From contig OX439044.1 in NCBI GenBank assembly GCA_949317995.1, positions 27,848,733 through 27,912,732 on the forward strand: a stretch of DNA of 64,000 nucleotides. Reading direction: 5' to 3'. The first letter of the stretch is position 1, and every line of letters starts with the position of its first letter. The position numbers and the translations under genes are program-made. Shown piece by piece: positions 46,701 through 58,268 of the stretch. The stretch is from Acholoe squamosa (Eukaryota; Annelida; Polychaeta; Phyllodocida; Polynoidae). The notes under the pieces are model-generated. The model had not been told where the DNA came from and did no database searches. It worked only from the letters and a program-made list of their open reading frames with translations.

Positions 46701-49700
46701 TAAAGGTTTCATCTCACGGGGTTATGGTACATTTGGATCATATATTCTGTATTTGAAGAAGATATTTACTGTTTAGAATCTCTATAAATCTCTATGGAGA
46801 GACAAATGCTAAACTTGGTGTACCCTGTCTACAGAGGGGAGGGGGTTACCAGTTTGGTGGGGAGGGGGTTGTGACCAGCTGTATGCTATTGGGGTTGGTA
46901 AGACTGCCACACACAACCCTAGTCATTCTGGGGTCCTTGGTGCATATGGTTCTGGGTCATTGAACATGCCCACCTCTACCATTTGTAGTGGTCATCTATG
47001 GGCAGGCAGAACTTCTCGGTAGTAGACCTAGTAGTACAAGGCAGCACAAGAGTTACAGGTTGTACATCAGTGTCTATGTAAGAATTGCATTAGTTAAGAT
47101 AGTTTTATTCTTTGCTACTTCACGTTGAAACGCAGGGCTACAATAATGAGGTTTACTGAAAGTGTTGAGCTTGTTTCAATTTAAAAAAATGTATTGGGTA
47201 ACTTCTGAAACAATATTTACTCTGTGCATTCATGAGCATGATTTGATATTGTCAAAACTACTACAGTAATCTATTCCCTGAATTTCTCCAACTGAGATGC
47301 TATCCATATGTTTGCATGTATATTGTCTCCCTAAATCTGCATTGCCTTAGGCTTAGCAGTCAGCGATTAAAAAAAAAACATATTTGCTGGTTCTGTCATA
47401 TGTGTCACAATTATTTACACCGAAATTGTTTTAGCAAAATTTGATATAGTCTACCCTGAATAGTTACCGCAGCCTTTGTTTTGAAAATCACACTAGCCTT
47501 CTTTGTTTGCTTGATTCTTGTAGGTAAACAGGAGAGAATTACGTGAGAGAAGAGCTGTAATAGCACCGGCCAGACCAGTGAGTTATATTCCCATGTCAAT
47601 ATGCGTGTACCCCATTGTTCTGCAAAGCAATAGATTGATATCTCCAGCAGTTGTATAATAAGGATTACTACCTGGTGTTTCCCAACATATACCGTAAAAT
47701 GCCTCATATAGGCTGCATCCACTGTAAGCTGACCACTCTGTGTTTTGGAGGAATGTAATAAGCCATGCAAAGGCACTGGATATCATTGCCATTTTAGGCT
47801 GCATAAAATTGATAATCAGCTGCTTTGCGGACAGCTCCGCATCCCTTAAAAATCGGCCGGCATGAAGCCTTTTTATCACCTTTCTACAAAAAATTTACCC
47901 CAAAAAATCCTCATCCCTTAAAAAAATATTTAAAAAATACCCGCACCTTCATTTATGGTACTTCTACTTGAAATATTTTCATAATTTTAACAGTTTTGGA
48001 ATCTCCAAAATGTGTGCTTTCCAGTGCTAAAGCTGGTCAATCGAGCATATGAAAGGTTCATATGCTGCAAGATGATAGGAGTTGGAAGCATATTTTGCAG
48101 GATATTGGGGTGTACATCAAAGCCACAACAGCATATTAACAATAAAAATAAAACGCCACCTCCCTCATCATTTCAAATATGGGGAAAAATAAAAAGATAC
48201 CTCCCTCATTGGACAAATATCGTAGAACAAATAAAATAAAAAGGCTCCCTCCCTCCCCGTATCTTTTCAAAAAGTGTCCGCAAAGCTGAAAATCAATTTT
48301 ATGCAGCCTTAGTAATAATAAGTATTGTAGCATGCTGAGAAAACCTGTCCTCTTTTTCTATGTTGTAGGTTATTGACCCATGGCGCACCTTGGACCCACA
48401 TGATCCACTGGTTAATGTTACTGATAAACCAGTGAAGAAAGGTGAGACTTTCGCATGCTATTATCAATCTTTGAAATAAAAATTGATAATACATGTCCTA
48501 CAAGATGTACGAAATTCAAAGAACTAATAAAGTAATATCTGTATCTGCTAGCAAGACCTCTTTTATATTTCCAGTGAAGTTGATTTGCACTCTCATTTTG
48601 AATTCATCTAAAATATGCAATTTGAGGTAATGTTTTATCTTGTAAGTTGTCCAATTCCAGCCAAAACATTCAAAGTGCCCACATCACTAGAATCAGATTC
48701 AACAAAGAAGCGCAAACGGAAGAAGAATCCAGTTATTGAGACATTACAACCAATCAGCGAATTCTCATTGAAAGCATGTAAGTCTGTTTTCTTATGCTAA
48801 ATAATTCCTTCAACAATCTATGATTGGAATAGATATGCAGAAGTATTACCGGTAGTCGCAAAACCTTAACTTTTCAACATGTTCGTCCTTCCTGGTTCAG
48901 ATTTAGTGAGTATTACTGAATATATAATGATAAAACAAAGAAAAAATAAATAACTTTCCAATAATCCCATGAATTGTACAGAACTTTTGTTCAACAATGA
49001 ATGTCTGTCCATAGTAGTGCCAAAATGTATAATACTGGCTCGTGTATTACAGACTATTCAGCGTCATCCCGCTTCCCAACTAACCCATTGAAGGTGCCCT
49101 TCCCAGAGTTTGAACCACTTTACTGGAAAGAGTTACAACGACGGAAACAGCAGCTCCGTAATGTGCGAAAACAGCAGGTCAGTGAGAAGAATCTACTGGT
49201 AAATTTCTGTATATCTTAAAGGGGGCCTAGCACAGAAATAATCATGATCGGTACCTGCTCAACGATTGTGCACAACTTCACGGGACGCAGCGAAAAAAGC
49301 GCGACGCCCTGATTGGTCAACGGTGATCACGTGACTTGATAACACGGGTATATCTTATCTGTGCTAGCCGCCCTTTAAGGGCTCATTTAAAGGCCTGGGT
49401 CTCCAATTAGCGCTGTTTTAAAATACGCACTGGGGTACAGGGGTATTGAAAACAATCTTAAGCATGGGAATGCATTATGAACCAGTCAGATGATTCCCTC
49501 TGATCACTGTAGAATATCTTGGGTACATAACATTAAATAACAACTGGTACCCATCATGCTGCCCCCGACTGTTATCAATGCCTATCTTGCCTGGTACCAG
49601 ATCAAGCAATGGCGGCCCACGTTTGGTACAGGGTGTGAGGGTGCTGTTTATGGAGTTTCTCCTGTAAGGGCATTGAAAGAGTTTTACTACTGTACAATGC

Positions 49701-50492
49701 TTACGTGTATGGTGTGGGAGCAAAATCTGTGTATTAGGCCACACCAAATAAAAAAGTTGGTCTATGGATTTCCCGTATCATATTTTTGAAAATCAAAATT
49801 TAAATTTTTTCTGAAAATCATTTTGTTTATAGGAAGCATCATTTTTTTAAAAAAGATTGGATTTTTTTTTTTTTGCCAGATAAAGTCTACGTATATTGAG
49901 GCAGCATATGAACAAACACAAACCACTCATTGGAAAGCTGAAAGTCTGCAGATCCCCCTACCAAAAAAAAAAAAAAAAAAAGCCGGCTCCTCATCTCTGA
50001 TAGCAAGAATCCATAGACAAAAACAAATTTTGAAAAGATAAAATCCCGCACCATTATTTCAAAGCTAAAATCCATAGACCAACTTTTTAATTAGGTGTAG
50101 CCTTAAGTAAGGAGGTTTTGTGTATGGGGTGAAAGGGTTCTGTCATCATGCAGGGTTACCACAGGTCAGGGATATCAGGAGATATGTGTTTTATCATTAC
50201 CCAGGCACTGCAAGTCCTCGAGGAGGATCTGGCAGATGCGGAACAGGATGACCAAAATGACATGGACGGAGGCGTAGCTGATCTACCTGCAGGTAATGAC
50301 AATATTAAAAACTCATGTTTTGTGTTGAAAAGAAACCACATGGTCTCTTTGGTTCCAGCTCTGTTGACCTGTACAATTGTGGCCATATGTTGAGTATTAA
50401 GAGCTTTGAATCCTTTAGATCCTTTAGTTTGTCCATTTCTAATTGGTCTGCCTTAAACACACACACACACGCACGCACAAACACACGCGCGT

Positions 50493-50529
<37 letters not shown>

Positions 50530-52332
50530 ATCAATTTCTGTTCCTCAGGACATTGTGTGATTGTATTCAAACACTGTTGTACAGGTGGGGAAGACGATGA
50601 TGAGGGTGATTTCCAGATCCCAGATATTCCTGCTATAGACTTCGCTGAGGGTGAAAGGCACGAATTCCCTGAGCACGATATCCACAACTTCCCAGATAGA
50701 TCAGGTCAGTTATTGACTCTTGTTTGATTCATCAATTAGTTTAACGTCAGGACGGAGTGGTGTGTACGTCTGTGGCAAAGTACATATTTGTAATGATGAT
50801 GTCAGATAGAATCAATTCCCCATCCTTTGCTGATGGCCATCCCAATGCATTGTCTCCCTTATGCATGGCCCTGGCCCTTGTTCCCTTCCTTCTAACTGCA
50901 CAGAATTGAACTCCAGTAATCACCCCCTGAGTTGGGAGAAACTGAAGTTTCTCCTGTAATGTCTGCATTCTCCCACTTATCTTATTTACCATTAACTACG
51001 GGAATATTGCATGAAATTTTGTTTTCACAATCCACCATACTTTTTCAGTCGCGGACTCGGCACCATTGGTCAACTCCTATGAGGAACTTGTGAGACAACA
51101 TGTGGTGAGTTCATTACCAGAATTCTGCATATCTACGTGTCCAGCTAACAAAAACAATACCAGTAGTTGTCTAGTGCACACTTTGTAAATGTTGACATGG
51201 ATTTCCGCAATGTGGTATCTATTACAAGTAAGACTGGATTTGAAGAAAATATCCATGATACGTCATATACATGAAGATATTCAAATTAGTTAAATTTGAT
51301 GTACATTGTTGTTTTACAGGAGGGTTTCCTGGCAAGTGCACAGCAGTATGCTCAGACCACAGAGTTAACACGACGTGTTAATGAGTGGGAACAGAAGATC
51401 CTTCCTAAATTACAAGAAGAGGTAAGCTGCCGGAATAACAAATCAGTCTCCCCCACAACCCCACCATGGATCAATGTTTCGCTATGTTTCATGCTACCCT
51501 AATACCCAACCCATTTTTCATCCTGTTTTCATCCACCATATCTCTCCCTCCATCTCAATCCTCACTCCTGTAAATATCCCTCCCACAACCCTCTCTTTCC
51601 GTGTCCGTCCGAACTCGGCATATTGGCCTCCTCTCCCTCTCGATGCTCCGACCTCTCTACATACACAGTCATTCTTTAAGATAACCCCATAAAACGGGAA
51701 GCTATATATCTTGACTATAGGTGCTTCAACAGTAGTCCCCCTATCATCAGTACTTTCCTCTTAATCTGATACACGAATGTAAAATTTTATCTTCTCAGGA
51801 TAAACATGCACCATTTGACATACATAAGTATGGCACAACAGTGATAGACAAGATACCGGCTCCGGCACGGACACAGAAAGAAAAAGTGCCATTCAGAGAG
51901 GTGGTTGAAGGTAAACCAGCCTATGAAGTATGTCGCCTCTTCCTCGCCACCCTGCAGTTGGTAAGTGTTTTCGCATAAGATTTAACAAACATGAATTGTG
52001 AGCAAGTGGTAAAATAGACTTTTGCAATTTGCCTCTTTGGCATTGAAGGAATATCTTTTCCATCATCTCAGGATGCGCCCTATATTCGAGGTGCGACATA
52101 CAGATGATGTGATTATGAGGAAAATATTCACATAGATTCAGAAATGTGAATGATCTTGACATGTATATCACGTATCCTAAATGCTCTTGTGATTCAGGCC
52201 AACAACTATAATGTGGAGATAAGCAGCAAAGGGGTTCTAGACGAGGCAGTCGACACAATGGCCCTCAAATTCCTCTCAAATAAGCGGCATTTCGAAGAGC
52301 TCCAAGAGTACCGGGCGCCATCATTAAACTAA
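37743..52332 (+). CDS. NCAPH2: condensin-2 complex subunit H2 (kleisin beta)
   Basis: Nineteen coding exons: 37743-37850, 38428-38529, 38850-38905, 40501-40579, 40830-40892, 41454-41533, 43983-44140, 44563-44655, 44823-44887, 47524-47577, 48369-48441, 48661-48777, 49053-49177, 50205-50292, 50585-50704, 51049-51104, 51320-51421, 51799-51960 and 52198-52332. They total 612 codons with the stop, close to the 605-residue human protein. All borders are GT-AG and all phases agree. The N-terminus ([17 protein letters not shown], then [15 protein letters not shown] and YSKKVEYLY) and the C-terminus ([27 protein letters not shown]) are diagnostic. The N-terminal domain contacts SMC2, the C-terminal winged helix contacts SMC4, and the acidic middle binds the HEAT subunits NCAPD3 and NCAPG2. 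Condensin II works in the nucleus on mitotic chromosomes. The splice acceptor before 37734 shows an upstream non-coding exon. Confidence 0.95.
41811..41996 (+). mobile_element. SINE-like repeat with CTCACTCACT tail, copy 1
   Basis: About 186 bases in an NCAPH2 intron, starting at TGGGCTTCCCTAGCCCAC. It contains GCGTGGGCACTGACACATTC and ATGACCTTAGCTGTCGAAA, and ends GCGTTAAAC followed by a TTACTCACTCACT tail. Two further copies lie at 45221 and 53440. Confidence 0.7.
42960..43455. mobile_element. old relatives of the CGTATAAG family (CTTATA-rich)
   Basis: The words GGCTTATA, TGCGGCTTATACAAGG and GTGGCTTATACGCAGG recur in direct and inverted order over about 500 bases of an NCAPH2 intron. The pattern mirrors the CGTATAAG MITEs, but the ends are not cleanly preserved. 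Confidence 0.5.
45221..45680 (+). mobile_element. SINE-like repeat, copy 2, split by a MITE
   Basis: The same unit as at 41811, running from GGGCTTCCCTAGCCCAC to GCGTTAAACATCTTTTA. It is then interrupted by the MITE 45394-45658 and resumes with CTCGCTTACTCACTC at 45661. Confidence 0.75.
45394..45658. mobile_element. CGTATAAG-family MITE inserted in a SINE tail
   Basis: A 265-bp unit flanked by TA at 45392-45393 and 45659-45660. It interrupts the tail of a SINE whose uninterrupted versions lie at 41811 and 53440, so both ends and the TA target duplication are fixed by comparison. The interior is homologous to 16273-16562 in inverse orientation. Confidence 0.85.
45806..46040. repeat. GACATG-rich dispersed repeat, third copy
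   Basis: Parallels 23006-23200: it starts at TATGGACCACTAA and contains TTCTTAAAATCAAC, GTGACATGAGG and TCCACACCCCCTT. Located in an NCAPH2 intron. Confidence 0.6.
47797..48308. mobile_element. MITE with GGCTGCATAAAATTGAT ends and TTA duplication
   Basis: A 512-bp unit in an NCAPH2 intron. It starts GGCTGCATAAAATTGAT, ends ATCAATTTTATGCAGCC, and is flanked by TTA at 47794-47796 and 48309-48311. Subterminal TGCTTTGCGGA pairs with TCCGCAAAGC. A TTA target and GGC...GCC ends fit the PIF/Harbinger group. No transposase frame. Confidence 0.75.
49737..50102. mobile_element. MITE with GGCCACACC / GGTGTAGCC ends and TTA duplication
   Basis: A 366-bp unit in an NCAPH2 intron, ending about 100 bases before exon 50205. 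TTA lies at 49734-49736 and 50103-50105. The arms share AAAGTTGGTCTATGGAT and its complement. It is similar in type to 47797-48308 but of a different family. The interior contains an A18 run near 49963-49980. Confidence 0.75.
50459..50527. repeat. (AC)n microsatellite with GCGCGTGCGC core
   Basis: Two AC tracts around an alternating purine-pyrimidine CGCGCGTGCGC segment, able to adopt Z-DNA. It lies in the short NCAPH2 intron between exons ending 50292 and starting 50585. Confidence 0.95.
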
Positions 52333-55300
52333 TGTAACATTAACAAATTCATGTATAACATTATGAGAATTTTTATTGAGATGTATAAAACGCAACTACT
52401 GCCTTCATTTTATGTTCTTCATCCACCATCCATTTCTTTCTTATTTTTTTTATAATCACCTTTTCATTCATCCATTTTGTAGGCAGCTTTGTACAAAAAG
52501 AAAGTTAGATAATCTGTATATAACCTGTATAGTATGAACAATGTCCTATAAATCTGCATGAAGATTAGGCTTATACTGTAGTGCCTGCTTTTATATGTGT
52601 ATTTAAGTTGTTATTGCTGGAATAGGAAAAAGTGGGCAATACCACAGTACATCCAATGTAAGGCTAGGTTTATACATTGTATATGAAATTAATGGAGGCG
52701 GGGAGGGGACCAAGAATTTGCGGTGTGCCCTCACCTTTATCAATGCTTCCCTGACCTCTTAAACAGACAAGATGGGCCGGTGTAGAACCCCATAGCTTTT
52801 TGAATTTCAAAAAAAAATTTTTTTGATAAAGTTCTGTTGTTTTACAATTGTTTGCCAAAGTGCCCAAGTCTCAGTGCATCATTGTTTATCCCTTGTTATG
52901 TAGACAATGGCCTACTTAACGTTTTTGATAAAATGTTGAACAGAGAAGGCTAAGTGTTCAATGAAATAATATCATTTACATACATATGCTATAGTCCAGT
53001 GTTATGATTCTTTTCCCCGTGATTGTTACCCCCCACTCCGATTACGACCATTGCGATTTGAACTACCAGAATTATGATGTTTCGGCATTTCTGATATGTC
53101 TGTAAGAGTACAAAACTGCCCGAGTATGTTTCCAAATTATGGGTGGTGGGGGATGAAATATTTCGACCTGAAGTCAAGCTACCTTTCCTCTCCACAACCC
53201 ATACTCTACTCACAAAATGTCTATGCTATTTTTTCAGTGTTTACTAAATTATTTTTTATTATCTATGTAGTTAATGAATCTAGGGATTCCCGCCTCTCAT
53301 TGAGGAGAAAGCTAACTGATTCTCATGGTACCAGAGATGCCACTTTTCCTGGTTTACCAGGAATTCCTGGTTTTCATTTCAAGATTTCAGTATTAGATTA
53401 TGTTAAATTCCTGGGAAAATGTGTCCTAAGTTCAGTTTTCCTGGCGGGCCTCCCCAGCCCCAGGCCATCTTTAAAAGGGGTCTATGTCTTGCTTTTCTAT
53501 CCTCTCTGAGTGTGGGTGGTGTCCATATGCGCGGGCACTGGCACATATTCGTTCCTTGAATCTCCTCTTTCCTGTCCCCTCTTTCTTACATGTGTCTGGT
53601 GTCCCTATGCACGGGCACAGGCACATGTATTCCTTTGTGACGTGATGTCTAATGTACTTTTTCCGCCATGAATATGACCTTAGCTGTCGGCTTGGCGTTA
53701 AACAACCATTACTCACTCACTCAGTTTTCCTGGTTTTTGTCGGCCAGTGAGTGGTATCTCTGTGGTACATATATCTATTCAAGAATGGCTTTGAGCTGTT
53801 GCTATTCTGTTACGATTTAAGAAACTTTGTTACGATTATATACCTAAAGAATCGTAGTAGTATTTTGGGAATAACTCCGTATCACGATACTTTACATATG
53901 TAAAATCCTATCTGTTGTTGGCTATACCATTCTTGAAACTAGAGCTGTTTTATACATGTGTATAGGTAAGCACCAAACAAGACATCGACTTTTCTATACC
54001 GGTGTACCACATCTATATGATGTTTGGGGAAAATGACATCATTTAACGAAGGAAAATAACTTAAGACTTAAGTCCTCGTCAAACCATTACCGACATGGGT
54101 CTCATATTGATTTACATTATATTTTGAATACTCTAAAACCTTGTGTAACTGCAGCGCCTAAATATAAACTACTCAGATTTTGTGGCCACACGTGTATACG
54201 CTTTAAAAATAGTTAATCCCATGTTGAGCTTACACAGGAACTACCCATGTTTAACCCGCACCCTAACTTCATGTGTACGGTATCATATGAAAGCAGACAT
54301 CGATGGACATAAGCTGCATCTTAAGTTTATACAGTGTAGTAGTTCCGGAATGCATGTGCACAATTATATGTGTATTCATATAAAACCTATCAAGAAAATC
54401 ACAAACACAGCCTCATTGGCCACTCCAGTATGAATTCTTTCTACCAAGTATTTACACTCCTGTGCAAATAATGGACAACTGCCGTATATACACGTGGTCT
54501 AGATTTATTAACATTCATGGCTAATAAAATCGTCATTTTTAAAGAATTAATTTTGTTTCGACTTTTTTTACAGTTCGTGTTAATGTTTTGCTCGGAGAAA
54601 TGAATTTGATTTGGTCTCGTGAGATGGGATCCTCTGCTTGGAAAGCTGCCCCTACATACCATTTAGGGCAGAGGGATTATTCATCATGTTAATTGGTGGT
54701 AGTAAAGCATACAGGGATGTACTGTCATCTCCCGCTTATATGGTGCACCGCGCATAAGACTTAACTAAGGTTAAGGTCGGAAAATAAAAAGTCTGTTAAT
54801 TTCCTTCCTACCTTTCTGCAATGCCCAGAACTAAGTTCTATAGGAAAAGCTCATTTTACGGGGGGGGGGGGTGGCACAGTGTTGGAACGAACTCCATCCA
54901 CATATTCGCTCGTTCAACACTGTAACTTTAAGGTGCAGCATAACACAAACACCAGCGTGTGATGAGAATTGTCTGTTTATTTGCATTTATAGGTGTCCAC
55001 CATCCCTTCCCTGCATAATAATTGTTCTACTTAAATGTACACACAATCTACGGTATCTGATGCAAGGCTGGCGAAAACCTTTGTTTGATTCACTTTGTTT
55101 GGTTACATTCAATATGCACAATATATAATCATATCGATAATAATGATATTGGGCAAACTAAAGGTGTATGATGGGAGAACAGTTTGGGTCTGGTTGTACA
55201 CCGGCCACTCATACGCATATCATGTTATGAAAGGATAACTACAAGACCATCAGACAAAGGACTGTCTACAGTTCAAATAATTATGCTTTAGTAGTATATA

Positions 55301-58268
55301 TTTATATACATATTGCAGAAAGAAACATACCAGTAGTAAAAATAAGAAAGATTAACACGAGGTTACAGATAACCCATCTAACAATTTGTGAGCCACAGGT
55401 TTCTCAGTTGGAAATATTTTCCTGAAGCCTGAATGTAATTGATTGTAACATTGACACAGCATTGTCTATGAGCAGTCTGATGGTTGACATGGTGATAACG
55501 GAACATTAACACTTCAGTAAGATACTACAACAGAGGAATAACAAGCAGCACTGAAAGCCTCTTTATATAAATTAGAAAAAAGGGAATTGGCCTTAGAATA
55601 CAACACTGGAATTGAAAAGTTCAGTAACTATATTGAGCCCGGGCCCAAGTGCCACTATCTACATGGAACATTAGCTCCTATGGTGTGTACCGAGTAGTAT
55701 GTATATACAATATAGACTAGTCTTGCTCCCGTCTTATTGACCATACTTACTGTCTACATATTGAGGGTCCTTGTACTAGTCATATGATGGGATCGTCTAC
55801 TCTAAGCTCTTGTAGATTTGGGGTATACACCACACCAATCACATTCATGGAGCTGTGCTGTATTTACAGCATAAAGGCAGGGGTTACGTACATTTAGTAT
55901 GTCTTTGGTGTCTACAAACAAGTTGTACCTTCTTTATCATCATCGTCACCTTTGTGCAGTAGCTACATATGATACACAGACTATTGTTATTTCATGGTCG
56001 CCTCGTGCCAGAGCAATACATAATCTCTATTATTGTACTATGAGAAATGATTCATTGCTGGATTTATAATCACACATTGATGTTGAAAACTTGAATATCT
56101 CAAGTCAATATACTCAATGGACCGGCAGTTTGTCTGATTTATTTCTTTAATTTTTGTTAACAAATCCCCACCCCCTTTTTCAAACCATTGTTATGTTCCT
56201 TGTTTAAACTTAGTTAATTTAACAGTTGTACTTTAGGATGTATTCAATCATGGACTCTTCTCGTCATGTTAGTGTGTGTCTTGGAATCTAAATCTAAATC
56301 GAGAATGACAGAAGCGATGGGAATGGCAAGATCTGGGGTAAATGATAAACATAACTGGCGGATGTTACAACTCCAACTGGGAATCATTACGTTAATCAGT
56401 TTGAGCTAATTTGAAAACATGCAAATATTACTTTGCCACATTCCTTGTACAGTTCCATTTAGACTTGCTGTCCAGATATGAGTGAAGTTAGCGCTCGATA
56501 GTCATGGCATGAGCATGTACTTGCATTATTCCAGCAGCACCAACATTAGGTCAATATAGATATATTTTTCTATTTTCAAACAAGAATACTATTGTATGAG
56601 TCGTACATCTTGATACAAGTTTTTCTATACATCAGATTTGTTAATGATCTGGAACCAGTAACCCACGAAACACATTTGCTTGGCTTCTCAAACTTATTGC
56701 TGATTGGTTCATGGGTAATTCATAATCGAGGCTTGATGACAACCGTAAAACAAATATCCTTTGGCGCGACATGTACATTTCATTTCTATACATTTCATTG
56801 ATATCATTATTCCAAATCTAAACATCCACTCTATATACCTCAGCTAACCTCACAAATTGCGTTCCGGTAGAAATCGCAGCACTCGACTAACAGATATGGT
56901 TATACATACACATTTCATTTGTGGAATGTTCAATTATTTACATCAATCCATGTCCCACACACTAGGGAGGTTAGCTTAACAATGTCTACTGGTCTAATTA
57001 TTTACTCCTTAAATGTCCATTAGTTACTTACTAGGACAAAGCGCAACTTAATTTGGTATCAGCCTAAGTAGCAGGGTCGCCTAATGCTAGTAATGCACCA
57101 GTTATTTAGTTCGAATTGTCATAATTTCAAGCGAATCGAATGGGTCTCGAATAACTGCACCTCATCTTGCTCTGTAAAAAGCCGTGCCAATGTATCAACC
57201 TTTCTAAACATGTACACTCATGTATATGCTACTATCTATCTCCTCACGTGAAAACAAGTGTCAAGCGTAGCACAGCCAGGCTGGGTATGGTGTAGTAGAA
57301 GTAAGCACTTTGTGCTAGAATACTTTACATTTATGAGTTCTCCTCAACTTAACAACTTTGCAGTGAAAAATAAGAGAGTAAGTTTCTAAAAAATCACAAG
57401 AAATCACTTAATCAGATCTTCAACTCACTCAAAAGTAGAATCAGTGAAATGATACCAGTAAATTTCTATGTAATGGAAACCCGTTTTGAAAAAAGAAGAG
57501 CTGTGACATCAAGAGTCAATGCTTGGGAATAAAGAAGTTGTTGCATCAACCACCATACGTTTAGTTTCATATTAAGATTGTGTGGTAACATTGAATAGCG
57601 TCCATCAACTATCGCCTGTGCAGATCTAGTACACCTCTTCCCTCTGACGACTGAACAACTAAATTCATTATATTTCAATATGCTTATCCACGGATCACTA
57701 TTTGGTTATTATCAGTTTCCGTTTCTATACAATTCCATTGCACATTCATTCAATCAAGCGTAAAGTCCCATTCTACCCAGACACTACCACGTCTCCTCAT
57801 CTTGGAGGATGCTCAGACTTTTGCTTGTTAAAACATCAAATAACATTGGCTAATTCAATCTGTAAGAGATGAATAACTTTGTTCTACACATCCATGGTTT
57901 AGCTTATTATGAAACCACCTGAACATCTACGATAGGCGGGAGAGACTCCAGTCATCCCTAGTATGATACATAAGGATAAGTGGCACCGACATCAATAACC
58001 ACACTACACGACCAACAGCACTACCACAAAGAAGTCTATACTGCGCTTTGTCCACTACGAATACAGGGTGTCCCCTCAACAATACATTCGCATGCTTCTG
58101 ATTTCTATGTCCAATCCATTTGTACAGCGTCTTTAATAGAACCGGCCTCTGTCTGGTTTTGGTGACTGGTAACAAATGTTGTCCACACCAGTGCTCCTGG
58201 GGCAGACAGATAACGGTGCTGGGTGTGGTTGTAGTTCTATGTGGCGAGAAGCTTGTTGTAGGCGGCGG
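52333..58268. other. intergenic region between NCAPH2 and AP-2 alpha 3' ends
   Basis: About 5.9 kb separates the convergent ends of NCAPH2 and the adaptin gene. It contains a SINE-like copy at 53440-53733, a CGTATAAG-family fragment near 54725-54770 and otherwise AT-rich sequence without coding frames. The first few hundred bases after 52332 and the last few hundred before 58269 should be 3' untranslated sequence. Confidence 0.6.
53440..53733 (+). mobile_element. SINE-like repeat, copy 3, with internal duplication
   Basis: The same family as at 41811, but the TCCATATGCGCGGGCACTGG segment occurs twice about 80 bases apart (second as TCCCTATGCACGGGCACAGG). The unit therefore carries an internal tandem duplication. 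It ends GGCGTTAAACAACC followed by the TTACTCACTCACTCA tail. Confidence 0.7.

Noticed and set aside
50443..50727. frames rich in Thr-His and Val-Cys
   Set aside because: They are translations of the (AC)n microsatellite.
57927..58175. 82-codon minus-strand frame downstream of the adaptin stop
   Set aside because: It lies in the probable 3' untranslated region of AP-2 alpha and has no domain.
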